Assembly: GCA_963402885.1 (NCBI GenBank)
Contig: OY727095.1
Location: 11,041,001 to 11,105,000, forward strand
Reading direction: 5' to 3'
Source of the DNA: Antedon bifida
Lineage: Eukaryota; Echinodermata; Crinoidea; Comatulida; Antedonidae
Length of the DNA stretch: 64,000 bases
A program made the position numbers and the translations under genes. Shown here piece by piece: positions 38,201 to 46,200 of the stretch; within the stretch, counting starts at the first letter, position 1; the number at the start of each line of letters is the position of its first letter. Below the pieces are notes generated by a model. The model ran no database searches and was not told the origin of the DNA. It worked only from the letters and a program-made list of their open reading frames with translations.

Positions 38201-38993
38201 AAGATTACATATGGTAGAGTTGGACAAGTACAGCTAACATTCTTGAGGTTATTGAGTACGCGAGCAACGCAAAACTTTACGTACGAGTGCAGTAAGAGTG
38301 TTGCATGGTATGATGCGGATGAAGAAAGCTATAGCAATGCTGTGCGTCTTCTAGGCGCCAATGAAGAAGAGTTTGGCTATGAGTTAGATTACCAGCCTAC
38401 AATTTTAAAAGACGAATGTATGGTAAGTATTATTTTAATGACTCGTGATATTTTAGGCCTAGAACATTGATGGTGTTTGAGCTCTCAACCACGACCACAT
38501 TATGATCTCACATGGGCTACTGGCAGATAGCAGCCATTCAAACTTAACATTCAGTGGCATGATGACATGATACTGTACAAGCATCAGCGGCCTAAATGTG
38601 GATTAAAATGCTTAAGTCTGTGCTTGATAAGGTTTGTTTTGAGTTAGACACAATACAATGGCATAAGCGCTCCACAACTTATTTGACCAATCATCTTCTG
38701 GCTTACAAGCTATAGAGCTTCATTGTCTCTTTAGAAGCACAGATGTTTTTCGTCAAACAAATAAATGAAATGAAATATTATGAAATGTCATGTGATTCAC
38801 ATCAATTACTATATACTTGTTTAAAATATTTTTTATCCAATTTCAGAATAAACCCAAGAATGGTGAAACAGTATTTGAAATAACAACATCAAAACTACAT
38901 CAGTTGCCTATTGTTGACTTTGCCGCCATGGACTTTGGAAAAAACAGCAAACAATTTGGATTTAAAGCTGGACCAGTATGTTTTGCAGTTTAG
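8069..38993 (+). CDS. COL5A1/COL11A1-like: Clade-B fibrillar collagen alpha chain (V/XI type), 5'-partial, 59 visible exons
   Basis: Secreted procollagen chain that should trimerise through its C-propeptide and form or nucleate fibrils in the extracellular matrix. Visible order, with residue numbers for the visible part: TSPN end 1-101, variable region 102-156, minor helix 157-229, non-collagenous hinge 230-268, main helix 269-1276, junction and telopeptide 1277-1407, polybasic site about 1408-1413, coiled coil, then the COLFI C-propeptide to 1675. Exon lengths are the fibrillar set (45, 54, 99, 108, 90), and the 1008-residue helix is close to the roughly 1014 of vertebrate V/XI chains. The TSPN domain, minor helix and exon pattern place it in clade B; which vertebrate paralogue is nearest cannot be decided. 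Every junction is GT-AG and in phase. The start codon, signal peptide and first TSPN exons are not visible. Confidence 0.95.
8232..11497 (+). other. Long collagen intron between TSPN exons
   Basis: Holds a 548-bp element with inverted ends (9218-9765). I see no further coding sequence. A short alternative exon could escape detection. Confidence 0.6.
9218..9765. mobile_element. 548-bp element with terminal inverted repeats
   Basis: TTAAAGATGTATTGTCCCTT at 9218 and its near-perfect inverse AAGGGACAATACATCTTTAA at 9746-9765. The interior is AT-rich and non-coding. TTAA at both outer ends is a possible target duplication or part of the repeat. Confidence 0.7.
11498..11638 (+). CDS. COL5A1/COL11A1-like: Collagen exon: end of TSPN domain
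   Basis: The 47 codons include [15 protein letters not shown] and [10 protein letters not shown], matching the conserved QQLLI ... AAYDYC ... YSPDC ending of the TSPN domain in vertebrate V/XI chains. The two cysteines are kept. Phase 0 at both ends. Confidence 0.9.
12301..12465 (+). CDS. COL5A1/COL11A1-like: Collagen exon: short Gly-rich variable region
   Basis: 55 codons after ttctttttag, donor gtaagt. The first third is acidic ([15 protein letters not shown]), followed by PPSPDPP and a Gly/Thr-rich run. It occupies the place of the long, acidic, tyrosine-rich variable region of vertebrate V/XI chains but is much shorter. Alternative exons in the flanking introns cannot be excluded. Confidence 0.8.
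12707..14467 (+). CDS. COL5A1/COL11A1-like: Collagen exons: minor triple helix (4 exons)
   Basis: Exons 12707-12748, 13636-13674, 13881-13943 and 14393-14467 (42, 39, 63, 75 bp; all phase 0). They encode [10 protein letters not shown] plus [17 protein letters not shown], seven triplets starting [10 protein letters not shown], and seven triplets starting [10 protein letters not shown] that end in ASAYVP. This is the short interrupted N-terminal helix of clade-B chains, between the variable region and the hinge. The interruption at DYRI/EYLPGV is expected in the family. Confidence 0.88.
12789..12824. repeat. Perfect 16-bp inverted repeat (hairpin) in collagen intron
   Basis: GAAGAGTGAAATTACA, a 4-nt loop ACCA, then the exact inverse. 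It sits 40 bp after the donor of the first minor-helix exon. Confidence 0.85.
13056..13210. repeat. Two-copy imperfect direct repeat, about 84 bp
   Basis: CCGTTCACACGGTTGGAAGA and a second copy CGTTCACAATGTGAAGAACA, each followed by AATCCGTGTGAA and TTATTAATTT. Lies in the intron after 12748. Confidence 0.5.
15018..15122 (+). CDS. COL5A1/COL11A1-like: Collagen exon: hinge between minor and main helix
   Basis: 35 codons without Gly-X-Y, with Met/Gln-rich sequence ([17 protein letters not shown], then RIAMEEQR). Position and composition match the N-telopeptide of V/XI chains, the region just upstream of the main helix. Acceptor ctttttag, donor gtaaga. Confidence 0.85.
15413..19419 (+). CDS. 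COL5A1/COL11A1-like: Collagen exons: main triple helix, block 1 (10 exons)
   Basis: Exons 15413-15469, 16050-16157, 16544-16597, 16959-17012, 17179-17232, 17557-17655, 17994-18092, 18451-18549, 18875-18919 and 19321-19419. The first begins MAMR and then enters the repeat with [10 protein letters not shown], like ALRGPPG in vertebrates. Sizes 57, 108, 54, 54, 54, 99, 99, 99, 45, 99 bp follow the clade-B pattern, and every exon after the first starts with an intact Gly codon. The last contains [10 protein letters not shown], a stretch well conserved in COL5A1/COL11A1. Confidence 0.95.
16214..16444. mobile_element. MITE-like element with GGGGCGCxGTTCGG ends
   Basis: TACGGGGCGCCGTTCGG at the left and CCGAACTGCGCCCCGTA at the right are inverted 17-mers with one mismatch, 231 bp apart. 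A related word (GCGCCCCGTAT) occurs near 12100. Confidence 0.65.
17778..17943. mobile_element. Diverged MITE-like copy
   Basis: Contains TTTGACCAATCACTGCG, the inverse-like TTGATTTGATTGGTTACC and the terminal AAAGTGGGAACCAGGGTTA. It resembles the element at 27968-28133 but has lost one clear end. Confidence 0.4.
18945..19242. repeat. Minisatellite, 23-bp unit, about 13 copies
   Basis: Unit AAGTTTGTTTGATTGATTCAGTT in tandem with a few shortened or substituted copies. It ends about 80 bp before the acceptor of collagen exon 19321. Confidence 0.92.
19665..23812 (+). CDS. COL5A1/COL11A1-like: Collagen exons: main triple helix, block 2 (10 exons)
   Basis: Exons 19665-19718, 20151-20204, 20380-20433, 20790-20897, 21279-21377, 21738-21782, 22487-22540, 22932-22985, 23371-23424 and 23705-23812 (54, 54, 54, 108, 99, 45, 54, 54, 54, 108 bp). 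All are phase 0, all start with Gly, and the Gly-X-Y register is unbroken. Donors are mostly gtaag; 20204 uses gtcagt and 23424 gtaact. Confidence 0.95.
21068..21102. mobile_element. Solo end of the GGTTCCCACTA MITE family
   Basis: CATCGCTAGTAGGAACCAAG followed by CTTAAG matches one terminal repeat of the element at 27968-28133, with no partner end nearby. Confidence 0.45.
22202..22370. mobile_element. MITE-like element, GACTCGTCGG family, partly degraded
   Basis: Starts GCCAACTCAGACAGCATCGT, then CTTGACTCGTCGG and CGTAGTTTTTAGTTCGTCGG. These words occur in the same order in the complete copy at 26852-27028. The right terminal repeat is not recognisable. Confidence 0.55.
22645..22760 (+). 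mobile_element. 3' part of the tRNA-derived SINE
   Basis: GTTACCCCAGTGTACTGGTA, CACACAGCCACTGTCAC and TGTTTAGGGTCACCCTCTAT followed by an AATAAAAA tail match the body of the SINE at 45847-46072. The tRNA-like head is missing or unrecognisable. Confidence 0.7.
24149..28455 (+). CDS. COL5A1/COL11A1-like: Collagen exons: main triple helix, block 3 (11 exons)
   Basis: Exons 24149-24238 (90 bp), 24522-24575, 24920-24973, 25343-25396, 25903-25956, 26240-26347 (108 bp), 26659-26712, 27287-27340, 27549-27602, 27820-27873 and 28402-28455; the unmarked ones are 54 bp. The 90-bp exon is a known landmark of this clade. Exon 26240-26347 is Lys/Gln-rich near its end ([10 protein letters not shown]). Register is intact. 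Confidence 0.95.
24605..24792. mobile_element. Possible SINE-like insertion with A-rich tail
   Basis: Higher GC than its surroundings, a B-box-like GTTCAAGCC at about 24675, and a poly-A run at the end. No second copy in the window, so this is tentative. Confidence 0.25.
25562..25808. repeat. Minisatellite, about 31-bp unit, about 8 copies
   Basis: Unit close to TATACCTAGTGTACATGTAG then TGTTTAAAGTG, in the intron between helix exons 25343 and 25903. Confidence 0.88.
26852..27028. mobile_element. MITE with about 30-bp terminal inverted repeats
   Basis: Left end GGCAAACTCAAAGAGCATCA then TACGACGAGGCC. The right end, inverted, is GGCAACTCAACATCGTCATA then CAACGAGGCC. The interior repeats GACTCGTCGG and its inverse, so the strand can fold back. 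177 bp, no coding capacity; shares its interior with 22202-22370. Confidence 0.75.
27968..28133. mobile_element. Complete MITE with about 34-bp terminal inverted repeats
   Basis: Left end TAAAGCTTGGTTCCCACTAG then CGACGCAACGCAA. The right end, inverted, is TTAAAGCGTGGTTTCCACTA then GAGACGCAACACAA. 166 bp. Reference copy for the fragments at 4003, 6746, 17778 and 21068. Confidence 0.78.
28706..28797. repeat. Dispersed repeat family D, copy 1
   Basis: AATGGAATAGTCCAGGCGAC, GTAGCGGGCCGTACAAACG and GCATGACATCGTCCTCATAT. The inverse orientation occurs at 45619-45691 and, diverged, 51571-51654. Confidence 0.75.
28970..34392 (+). CDS. COL5A1/COL11A1-like: Collagen exons: main triple helix, block 4 (14 exons), ending in an 18-bp microexon
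   Basis: Exons 28970-29023, 29129-29182, 29362-29469 (108 bp), 29623-29676, 30050-30103, 30462-30515, 30883-30990 (108 bp), 31881-31934, 32186-32239, 32490-32543, 32902-33009 (108 bp), 33367-33420, 34046-34117 (72 bp) and 34375-34392 (18 bp); the others are 54 bp. The last exon is GPPGPP only, a Pro-rich C-terminal clamp as in vertebrate chains. The summed helix from GPRG to here is 3024 bp, or 336 triplets, so no helix exon appears to be missing. Confidence 0.93.
30172..30225 (+). mobile_element. LINE/SINE 3' tail fragment
   Basis: AGCGCATTGAGAGCTTGC then GCACTATATAAGAATGA and a TTATTAT run. It is the conserved 3' end type (AGCGC ... GCGCTATATAA) seen again at 56925-56975. Confidence 0.5.
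31005..31700. repeat. Minisatellite, 23-bp unit, about 29 copies
   Basis: Unit CGCAATACATAACCTATGATAAA without spacer, with scattered substitutions (GGTAAA, CACAAT, GTAATA). It fills most of the intron between helix exons 30883 and 31881. The - strand reading frame across it is only the repeat translated. Confidence 0.94.
33269..33294. repeat. Perfect 12-bp inverted repeat in collagen intron
   Basis: ACCCAGTCAGCT, loop TC, then the exact inverse, 72 bp upstream of exon 33367. Confidence 0.8.
33604..33780 (-). mobile_element. Non-LTR retrotransposon fragment, C-terminal end of reverse-transcriptase ORF
   Basis: The - strand reads [18 protein letters not shown], then [11 protein letters not shown] and [12 protein letters not shown] with a stop at 33604-33606. 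The order GR..R..D.W ... W.R.AQ ... EAF.LQW is the usual C-terminal end of RTE/craft-type LINE polyproteins. 5'-truncated, inside a collagen intron. Confidence 0.7.
34651..34840. mobile_element. MITE-like element with ACTGCAGTAACTAC ends
   Basis: AAAATGATTTTACTGCAGTA then ACTACA at the left; the inverse with three differences (AAAATCATTCTACTGCAATT) at the right. 190 bp in the intron between the two collagen microexons. Similar ACTGCAGTT words recur at 41990-42190. Confidence 0.6.
34955..34975 (+). CDS. COL5A1/COL11A1-like: Collagen exon: 21-bp microexon at helix/telopeptide junction
   Basis: Seven codons, GSGTSMD, between a ttcctcag acceptor and a gtaagt donor, phase 0. It joins the Pro-rich helix end to the telopeptide exon in frame. 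It is very short, so confidence rests on the two good splice sites and frame continuity. Confidence 0.75.
35559..36189 (+). CDS. COL5A1/COL11A1-like: Collagen exon: C-telopeptide, cleavage site and start of C-propeptide
   Basis: A 631-bp exon. It begins [14 protein letters not shown], continues through a long Gly/Ser/Tyr/Ala-rich stretch and a [12 protein letters not shown] segment, and reaches KRRRRRDV at about 35931-35954, a proprotein-convertase-type site. An acidic linker and a short amphipathic segment ([18 protein letters not shown]) follow; the latter is the coiled coil that precedes the propeptide, like EEIFGSL in vertebrates. It ends with [17 protein letters not shown], the first two cysteines of COLFI. 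Where a vertebrate junction would have a short telopeptide, this one is strongly enlarged. Confidence 0.9.
36312..36424 (+). CDS. COL5A1/COL11A1-like: Collagen exon: COLFI C-propeptide, part 2
   Basis: Starts one base into a Gly codon and encodes [19 protein letters not shown] then [16 protein letters not shown] is the calcium-binding signature of fibrillar propeptides. The residue after NQG is Val, where most chains have the third cysteine. Phase 0 end, donor gtaggt. Confidence 0.93.
37942..38010 (+). CDS. COL5A1/COL11A1-like: Collagen exon: COLFI C-propeptide, part 3
   Basis: 23 codons ending [15 protein letters not shown], aligned without gaps to the NPGSWFSEFKRG segment of V/XI chains when joined directly to the exon ending at 36424. 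Acceptor tttctgtag, donor gtaagt. Confidence 0.9.
38204..38422 (+). CDS. COL5A1/COL11A1-like: Collagen exon: COLFI C-propeptide, part 4
   Basis: 73 codons with [25 protein letters not shown] and [16 protein letters not shown] is the conserved N-glycosylation sequon and FTYECxxSxAWYD is the core COLFI motif. It ends in DECM, the seventh propeptide cysteine by family alignment. Phase 0 at both ends. Confidence 0.93.
38847..38993 (+). CDS. COL5A1/COL11A1-like: Collagen terminal coding exon with stop
   Basis: 48 codons plus TAG at 38991-38993. The sequence [20 protein letters not shown] and then [13 protein letters not shown] matches the family ending LPIVDV ... FGFEVGPVCFLG. The last cysteine of the propeptide is kept. 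Confidence 0.95.
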   Translation, partial: NKPKNGETVFEITTSKLHQLPIVDFAAMDFGKNSKQFGFKAGPVCFAV

Positions 38994-39462
38994 TTTATTG
39001 AACAATATACATGTTTTATTTCATCAAGGTGCTATTTGTTGTATTGTTTAATTGATAATTAACTTTTTTAAATGATTATCATGACCCGAGTTTTAATCCA
39101 ATGTAAAGTCCAATATTTTGTAGTAACCACAGTATATTTTGCCGAGCTTATTTCAAATTTACTGCTCAAGAATTGTATAATAGTGTACTTGAATTTAATA
39201 AGATACTTAAGGTCCGGTAAGAACTGAATAGCGCCCTCAATGTTCAATGTGTGCTGCAAGCTAACAAGCCGATTATCTTTAGTACTATATCCAATTAAAG
39301 TTGCTATTTTTGATAAAGTAAATTTTCATAATAATATTAATATACGATTGTCAAATAGATGTTTAGCCGATGTAAGATTTCGAAAATTAAAGGTGATAGT
39401 TGCATACAGTTCTGGCGGGAAAGCTTCCAATATTTTTTGTTAAATTTTACAACACTGGACAA

Positions 39463-39468
39463 AATAAA
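39463..39468 (+). promoter_or_regulatory. Possible collagen polyadenylation signal
   Basis: AATAAA about 470 nt after the collagen stop codon, and the first canonical hexamer I noticed on the + strand there. No cDNA supports it and the region is AT-rich, so it may be chance. Confidence 0.3.
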
Positions 39469-40465
39469 TTGTATTATAGTTTTTAAGGGAATGCTCTTAT
39501 AGAGAATTAATCATTATTTTTTAAGTAGTTTTTAGGTAAAATAGTAGAAATGAGAGTTCCCGTAATCTGCAGTGATTATCTATACGTAGGAAATAGGTTC
39601 CTTAACCCTTTTTATTATGATATAATTTTAAATTGTAAATTCTTTAAACTAAAAAAAAAAATAAGCAAAAGTTAATAATTAGTATTCATGTAATAATCCA
39701 AGTGCTTTGTGTTTTCCTCGATTGCGGAAGTTCCAGTCACTGAAAGCATCAAAAGGTGGCAAAAGCATTAAGGTAATGATAATAATACAAAAAAAGACCT
39801 AATTGCCTTAGCGCCAATTATAAGAAAAGTTGCACCAATTTAAAAAAGATGTCACCTGCACTATGTCACCTGCACAAACAATACTGGGACCAGGCACAAC
39901 ATAATGACCAAATATAACAACACTGAAGTCACAAAACAGTACTACCTCACAGCGGAGCAGCCTTATCTTCCTATCCTGCTGATGAAGATGTTTTAATAAT
40001 TAAAGAGGGAATGGCACGAAAAGACCGACGCATCACGCTGTTTGTTTCTAAGGCGTTGTCACTCTTAACTGTCTTGCTACGGACAATGCCTACAAGGACA
40101 TATTTTTAAAACTTTTAATAAACAAAAATAATTATCATTAATTTGTGAAAACTGTGAATATTATCATATTTCATAATGCTGCATTTGCAAAAGAATTACA
40201 TAAATTACCAATCTATTGTACACAATATTTTCATTCTTACAATAAATATTTCCCCAACTAAAATGTAAATTGTAGCTTTGATGTAGTTTCATTACTTGCA
40301 ATGTTTAGTAGATAATAGCACACTAAGGGATACTGTATTAAAGCACATTGTAATTGAATTCTGAAAAGTCTATATTATTTTTATATAAAAAAAAAATCCC
40401 TGTACTATAGTTCAGGTTTTTTTTTTATTAAGAATGGGAGATTTTCTGATCCTTATTTATATTTA

Positions 40466-41800
40466 TGTTACTCTGTTATCCTGTCACTTGATTTAACCTG
40501 TCACTCTGTTTAACCTGTTACTCTGTTATCCTGTCACTCGGTTTATCCTACTACTCTGGCATCTAGTTATCCTGTCACTCTGTTTAACCTGTAACTCTGT
40601 TACCATGTCACTCGGTTTATCTTGTTACCTTGTTTCATTTTATTTTATTGTCATTGTTTTATTATCTGCTTTGATAGTAATTAAGGTCTTTTTACATTTA
40701 TTTTTGTTGGTGTTTTCCTTTGAGCACGGTCTTACTGAAAAACAACTTTCAGTTGAGTTAAGTATCCGTGAATAAATAAAGCTTATTATTATTATTATTA
40801 TTACTCTGTTATGTTACTCTGTTTTCTTTCAATCGGTTTATTCTGTTACTCCTTTATTAAGTAACTCTGTTTATCCTGTCACTCGGTTTTTTCCTGGTAC
40901 TCTATTATTATATGTAATTCTGTTAACAAGAGTAACAGGATAAACCGAGTGACAGGATAAGTTAACTATGTTTTCATGTGAGTCGGTTTAACATTTTACT
41001 CTTGTTATTAAGTTAACTCTGTTAACATGTGCCTTGGTTTATCATTTTACTTTATTATTATTTTCGTCTGTTATCCTGTAACTTGGTTTATCTTGTTACT
41101 CGGTTTATACTGTTACTCTATTAATATGTAAGCCTGTTATCCTTTCACTCGGTTTTTATCCCGATACTCTGTTATTAGGTTACTCTATTAACCTCTCACT
41201 CGGTTTATCCTGTTACTCTGTTATTAGGTTACTCTGTTAACCTCTCACTCGGTTTATCCCCTTACTCTGTTATTATGTAAGCCTGTTATCCTCTCACTCG
41301 GTTTTTATCCCGATACTCTGTTATTAGGTTACTATGTTAACCTCTCGGTTTATCCCCTTACTCTGTTATTATGTAAACCTGTTATCCAACCTCTCACTCG
41401 GTTTATCCTGTTACTCTGTTATTAAGTAATTCTGTTATCCTGTGACTTGGTTTAGTATTTCTATTATCCTGTCATCTGTTATTAAGTAACTCTGTTATCC
41501 TGTGAGTCGGTTTATCATTTTACTCTGTCACTCGGTTTATCCTACTCTTTTATTAGGTTACTCTGTTAACCAGTCATTCGGTATACGCTGTTATCCTGTC
41601 ACTCGGTTTATCCTGTTACTCTGCTATATGTAACTATGTTATCTTGTCACTCGGTTTATCCTACTACTCTATTATTAAGTTACTCAGTTATTATGTAAAT
41701 CTGTTATCTGGTCACTCGCTTTACCCGATTACTCTGGTATTATGTTGATGTTACCCTGTCACTCGGTTTATCCTATTACTGTTACTCTATTACTCTTTCA
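40466..41800. repeat. Degenerate tandem array between the two genes, with one inverted unit
   Basis: Words such as CTGTCACTCGGTTTATCC and TGTTACTCTGTTATTA alternate for over 1.2 kb with irregular spacing (about 20-50 bp). At about 40928-40961 one unit is inverted (GAGTAACAGGATAAACCGAG then TGACAGGATAA). Positions about 40630-40803 are not array sequence. Confidence 0.9.
40640..40803 (+). mobile_element. Probable retroposon 3' tail inside the array
   Basis: Unrelated sequence ends GTATCCGTGAATAAATAAAG then a (TTA)n run. A polyadenylation hexamer plus simple tail is typical of a non-LTR 3' end. It interrupts the array, which resumes at ACTCTGTTATG. Confidence 0.45.
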
Positions 41801-42431
41801 TTTCATGTTTGTGTAACAGCTAAATTCTATCTGAAAGTAAATTACTATAGGTGGACATATAATTAAATAAAAAAACAAATGCAATGTGAAGATAATGTAC
41901 ATTATTTAATGTTTTTTTTTGTTCTTTCCATGACCCAGTGTTACAATGATAGAATAAATTATGTACGGAAAGATAAAGTGTACATTAAGCTACTACAGTT
42001 GAATTGCTTTGGCGAATTGCTGCATTAATGTAGTAATTTAGTACATTATAATAACTGCAACTGCAGTTTAATCATCACAACTGCAATTAAACTATTACAG
42101 CTAGGTAATTCACCAATTCTATAAATTAGTTAATATAGCAATAAGTACATCATCTGATTACAGTTGAATTACTCCATATGCAGTTGAATTTACAATAAAA
42201 AAAAGGATTTTTCTGGACATCTTTTATAAAATAGTTTTTGCCAGTTAAAAAGAATATGAATTATTGACATTAAATAACAATAATTTGGAACCAACTGTAC
42301 CAAATTGTTTATCATTTTAATTTGATACTTATTTACAATTCAGAACTATTTTTAGAATTATACACCCACTGTGTACGATTTCTAACTGTATTTCGTTGTG
42401 TTTTTTTTTAAAGCACCATATTTGCACACGT

Positions 42432-42437
42432 TTTATT
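42432..42437 (-). promoter_or_regulatory. Possible hemicentin polyadenylation signal
   Basis: AATAAA on the - strand about 580 nt after the hemicentin stop. It is the best hexamer I saw in the expected range, with no transcript evidence. Confidence 0.3.
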
Positions 42438-43018
42438 GTTGCAATTTACAAAGCCATAAGAAACTCACACTTATCACAAACAATGTATAATGTACTGATT
42501 ACATATAAAAAGCTTAAAACTGCATAAAATACTTTACTGTTTTTCTTATATTAAAAATAGGAACTTGAATGAACACATCTATACATGTACTGCCTCATCT
42601 TGGCATTTTTAATTCTACACATTTCATTTTGAAAAACTCCCTTTGAAACATAACAGGCTAGCTGCTATTTTTAAAAATTTATAACAAAACCAATTTTTGT
42701 TTCCCTATTAAATACATATATAAAGTACAAACACATTTTCAGTTCATTAAAACTGACATGTATATTTTTTCTAACGTGTTTAAAAAATTCAGACTTTCAT
42801 GAAGTTAAATACAGATTTTTTTTTTTTTATACAAATTGATAAATAATGTCCAAATTTGATTATTTAAAGAAAATAGTATAAAAATAACTGTTTAAACTTC
42901 ATATACTAGTTAAAATTGTACAAATAATAACAATAAATGTGTAAAAATATCGCTATTAAAATTATTTGCTCATTTTAACCTGAATACGCAAATTGTTTTC
43001 TTCAAGTTTCCTGATCAT

Positions 43019-43204
43019 TTAAAATGTGTATGCCGATATTGATATATAGATAACAAACGTAGTCTTGTAATCAATGTAACGTCTATCATATGAATAACCA
43101 ATTGCTTGAACTTTGACACGGAATTCTTCCATTTGGTTGAATTCCTTGAGTGTGTACAGCATTCCACCACCAGATAGATCAGGGCGAATGGCAAATGGCA
43201 CAGC
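43019..43204 (-). CDS. HMCN1-like: Hemicentin terminal coding exon with stop
   Basis: [31 protein letters not shown] and ends [14 protein letters not shown] plus TAA. Vertebrate HMCN1 ends TTFIVYIAVSAYPY, so the true C-terminus is clear. Confidence 0.95.
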   Translation of the reverse strand, partial: AVPFAIRPDLSGGGMLYTLKEFNQMEEFRVKVQAIGYSYDRRYIDYKTTFVIYISISAYTF

Positions 43205-46200
43205 CTAAAAATAATAAAGAAATTAATTTGTCAGAATTTATATATTGATTTAACATTTTTATCTGAACCAGGTGCCCAATGAAATAAAACATTTATATTT
43301 CGATTTATATATTATACTGAATTTTTAAGGAAATTGATATCAGTAGACTAGGCAAGAAGTAAAGGCAGACATTGATATCACTTTCCTATATATAATAATA
43401 AATATACTAACTTCTTCCCCTGGTTCATTAATAACAGTAAAGTAAATATTTTACTGAATTTTGGAATTACACCAAATATTTTACAATCTTTTTAAGGAAA
43501 TTGATATCAGTAGACTAGGCAAGAAGTAAAGGCAGACATTTATATCACTTTCCTAACAAATTAAACATATATACAATAATAAATATACTAACTTCTTCGC
43601 CTGGTTCATTAATGACAGTATAAACAGAGTTTGTATGGATTCTTTGAATGTCGCCTGTTTCATATACAGTGTAGAGACGAAGTAGATCTTGACCCTTTTG
43701 GATGCCTCGCTTTAACGCTATTGTTCTGTAAACCAACTCACTACGGCTTCCTTGACAACCGCTATGACAGACACAACCACTGTGAGGCAAAATTTAGAAT
43801 CTATGTTTACAATTCACAGATAAATACAGTTCTTTCTAATCATGTTCGAGGTAACTTTTCTATAAAAATGGATAAACTAAAGCCTAGAATACACTGGTAA
43901 ACTTAAATTTTGAAAAACCAAGCAAATAAAGTTTTGCAAGAAAAGTTTGAAAAACTTTGCAAAACTACAGAAAGCTAGTTTTCAGAAGCTGTGATGTGCG
44001 CATTCTTGACAAATTAGTTTTCCTACAGAAGGACTCAATTACTTCCTGTAGTTTTAAAGAAATTCTTCATATAGCTTCATGGCGAACAAAAGTTTGGTAA
44101 TGTTTGCTAATGTACACTATGCTTAAGCATCAATTATTAACAAGTCAAATTGCATACTGGTCATCCATCATTGTAAAATATGGAACGGCCAAATATGTTG
44201 TCATTCGGGAGCCACCATGTATGAAACACTAAACATTGCAAAAAAGAATGAAACATCTCATTGTCCATTCCATTCCAGAAAATTATGAGAGCAAAATGGG
44301 CTAATATCCAATAAAAGTATAAATGTGACATACCAGAATTTCTTTTCCTTATTCTTTTATGTTCTTATAAAAACTAATTGTTGTACTTACCCAAGTGTTC
44401 TGCGATAACCAGCAGGGCATGGTGTATCTATGCATCTAAATGATCCCAACATATTAAAACAAGTCTTGTCAAGTCCACAGTCATAGTTCTCACATTCGTT
44501 GATATCTGATAAAAGACATTAATATTACAATTATGCAGGAAATTCATTCATTCAATCTTTTATTTCGGAATCTCTGGTCCATAGAAAGTAAAATGATGTA
44601 TAAACTAATAAAGAGAGCCAGAATATTCATAAACAATGTTATTAAAGTCTGTATTATTCCACATGAATATTATCGTTTATTATTATCATTCATTGTTATA
44701 ACAATTAATGAGTCTAAGTATAACAAAAATTAAATCATTATAAGGTTATCTGAAAAGTTCAACTGGGTTTTTCTCATACCGTCACAAGATACTTGATCTT
44801 GGTCATTCAGTCTGTAACCAGACGGACAGAAACAACTGTAAGATCCCTCAGTATTAATACATAAATCATCTGTAGCACATCTATGAATTTCTGTTATGCA
44901 CTCGTTTACATCTAGTAAAAAAATTAAACGAAATAAGGATTAACCATTACAATTGCAAAATACCTTCAATTCATTCATGTATGTACTAAAAAATGTACAT
45001 GCTTGTGGGTGGCGTACAGTATGTGGAAAATAAATTGAATTGAAAATACAATATGTTTATATACAAGACAAATACAAGAAAAAGTAATAATAATAATAAT
45101 AATAATTATAATAAGACAATTTTAAACTAGAAATGCAAATAATTGATTTCACCTGCAGAGAGCAAAAGCCGTAAACTTAGCCTATGTTGGCACAATGTAA
45201 TTATTATTAAAAATGCACCATAATATAGCACAATACATATACATATAGTACAACATAATAAAAATACTAAATTATTATAAAATTCTTACCAATGCAGGAG
45301 CCTGTTTGTGTTTCTATGTATCCAGTTTTACAGAAACAGTCAGTGATTATGAACTCTTTATTTGGGGGGCATGAAAATACTGATGATGTAATACCAACTA
45401 TTTCTCTATTTGTATTGTCAGGGCGGTATTCTACGCATGACTTTCCATCACTGAGATTAATTTGTCCAGGCGGGCAAATACACTCATAATCTCCATCGGT
45501 GTTCTTACACTGATACAAGCACACATTGGCTTGCATACACTCATTGATATCTGTGGTTTAAATAACAGGTGAAATTTAGTAAATAACTGGTTTTTTTTTT
45601 TATTTATTTAATAATTGAATATGAGGACGATGTCATGCGTGAGAGATGTTTGTACAGCCCGCTACGGCGCCTGGACTATTCCATTTTCCGAGAAATATGA
45701 TAGGTTACAGGATGGATAAACTATAATTTCTCTCTCTTATTTGAGGCTTAGAGAATGGACTAGAAAGAGTCATGAGTTACAAACCCTGGAAATACAGTAG
45801 GTCAAGATTTAACCCTGGACCTTGGGATTGGAATGCAAACAATTCTGAGCGGTGAGTGGCCAAGCGGTTAAGGAAGTGGAACCGTAATACCTTGCCATAT
45901 TAACATCGACAAGGGTTCGAGCCTCACTCGCTCCATGGTTCTGGTGGTTACCCGGTGTACTAGTATACACACAGCCACTGTCACTCATCAAGAGGGCCCC
46001 TTGATTGTCAGCATATGCTGTTTAGGGTCACCCTCTATAAATAAGGTATAATAAATAAAAATAAATAAATAATAATTCAAATAAAAATGTCAAGTAGATG
46101 CAAGTATTAATTAAAGTAAGTTTTAAGGAATCCTTGTAGTTGTTATAACACAGGCAGGTTGTGTATTCAGCGTGAGTGATATGATTGGTAGATGGCTATG

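Larger units (their letters stand above)
38994..43018. other. Intergenic region between convergent collagen and hemicentin 3' ends
   Basis: Contains both 3' UTRs, a degenerate tandem array (about 40466-41800) and AT-rich sequence rich in ACTGCAGTT-like words (41990-42190). No coding sequence is recognised. Confidence 0.75.

Noticed and set aside
45847-45933. Functional tRNA gene
   Set aside because: A and B boxes and acceptor pairing are present, but a SINE body and A/T-rich tail follow, the body recurs at 22645, and I could not fit a proper anticodon arm with confidence.
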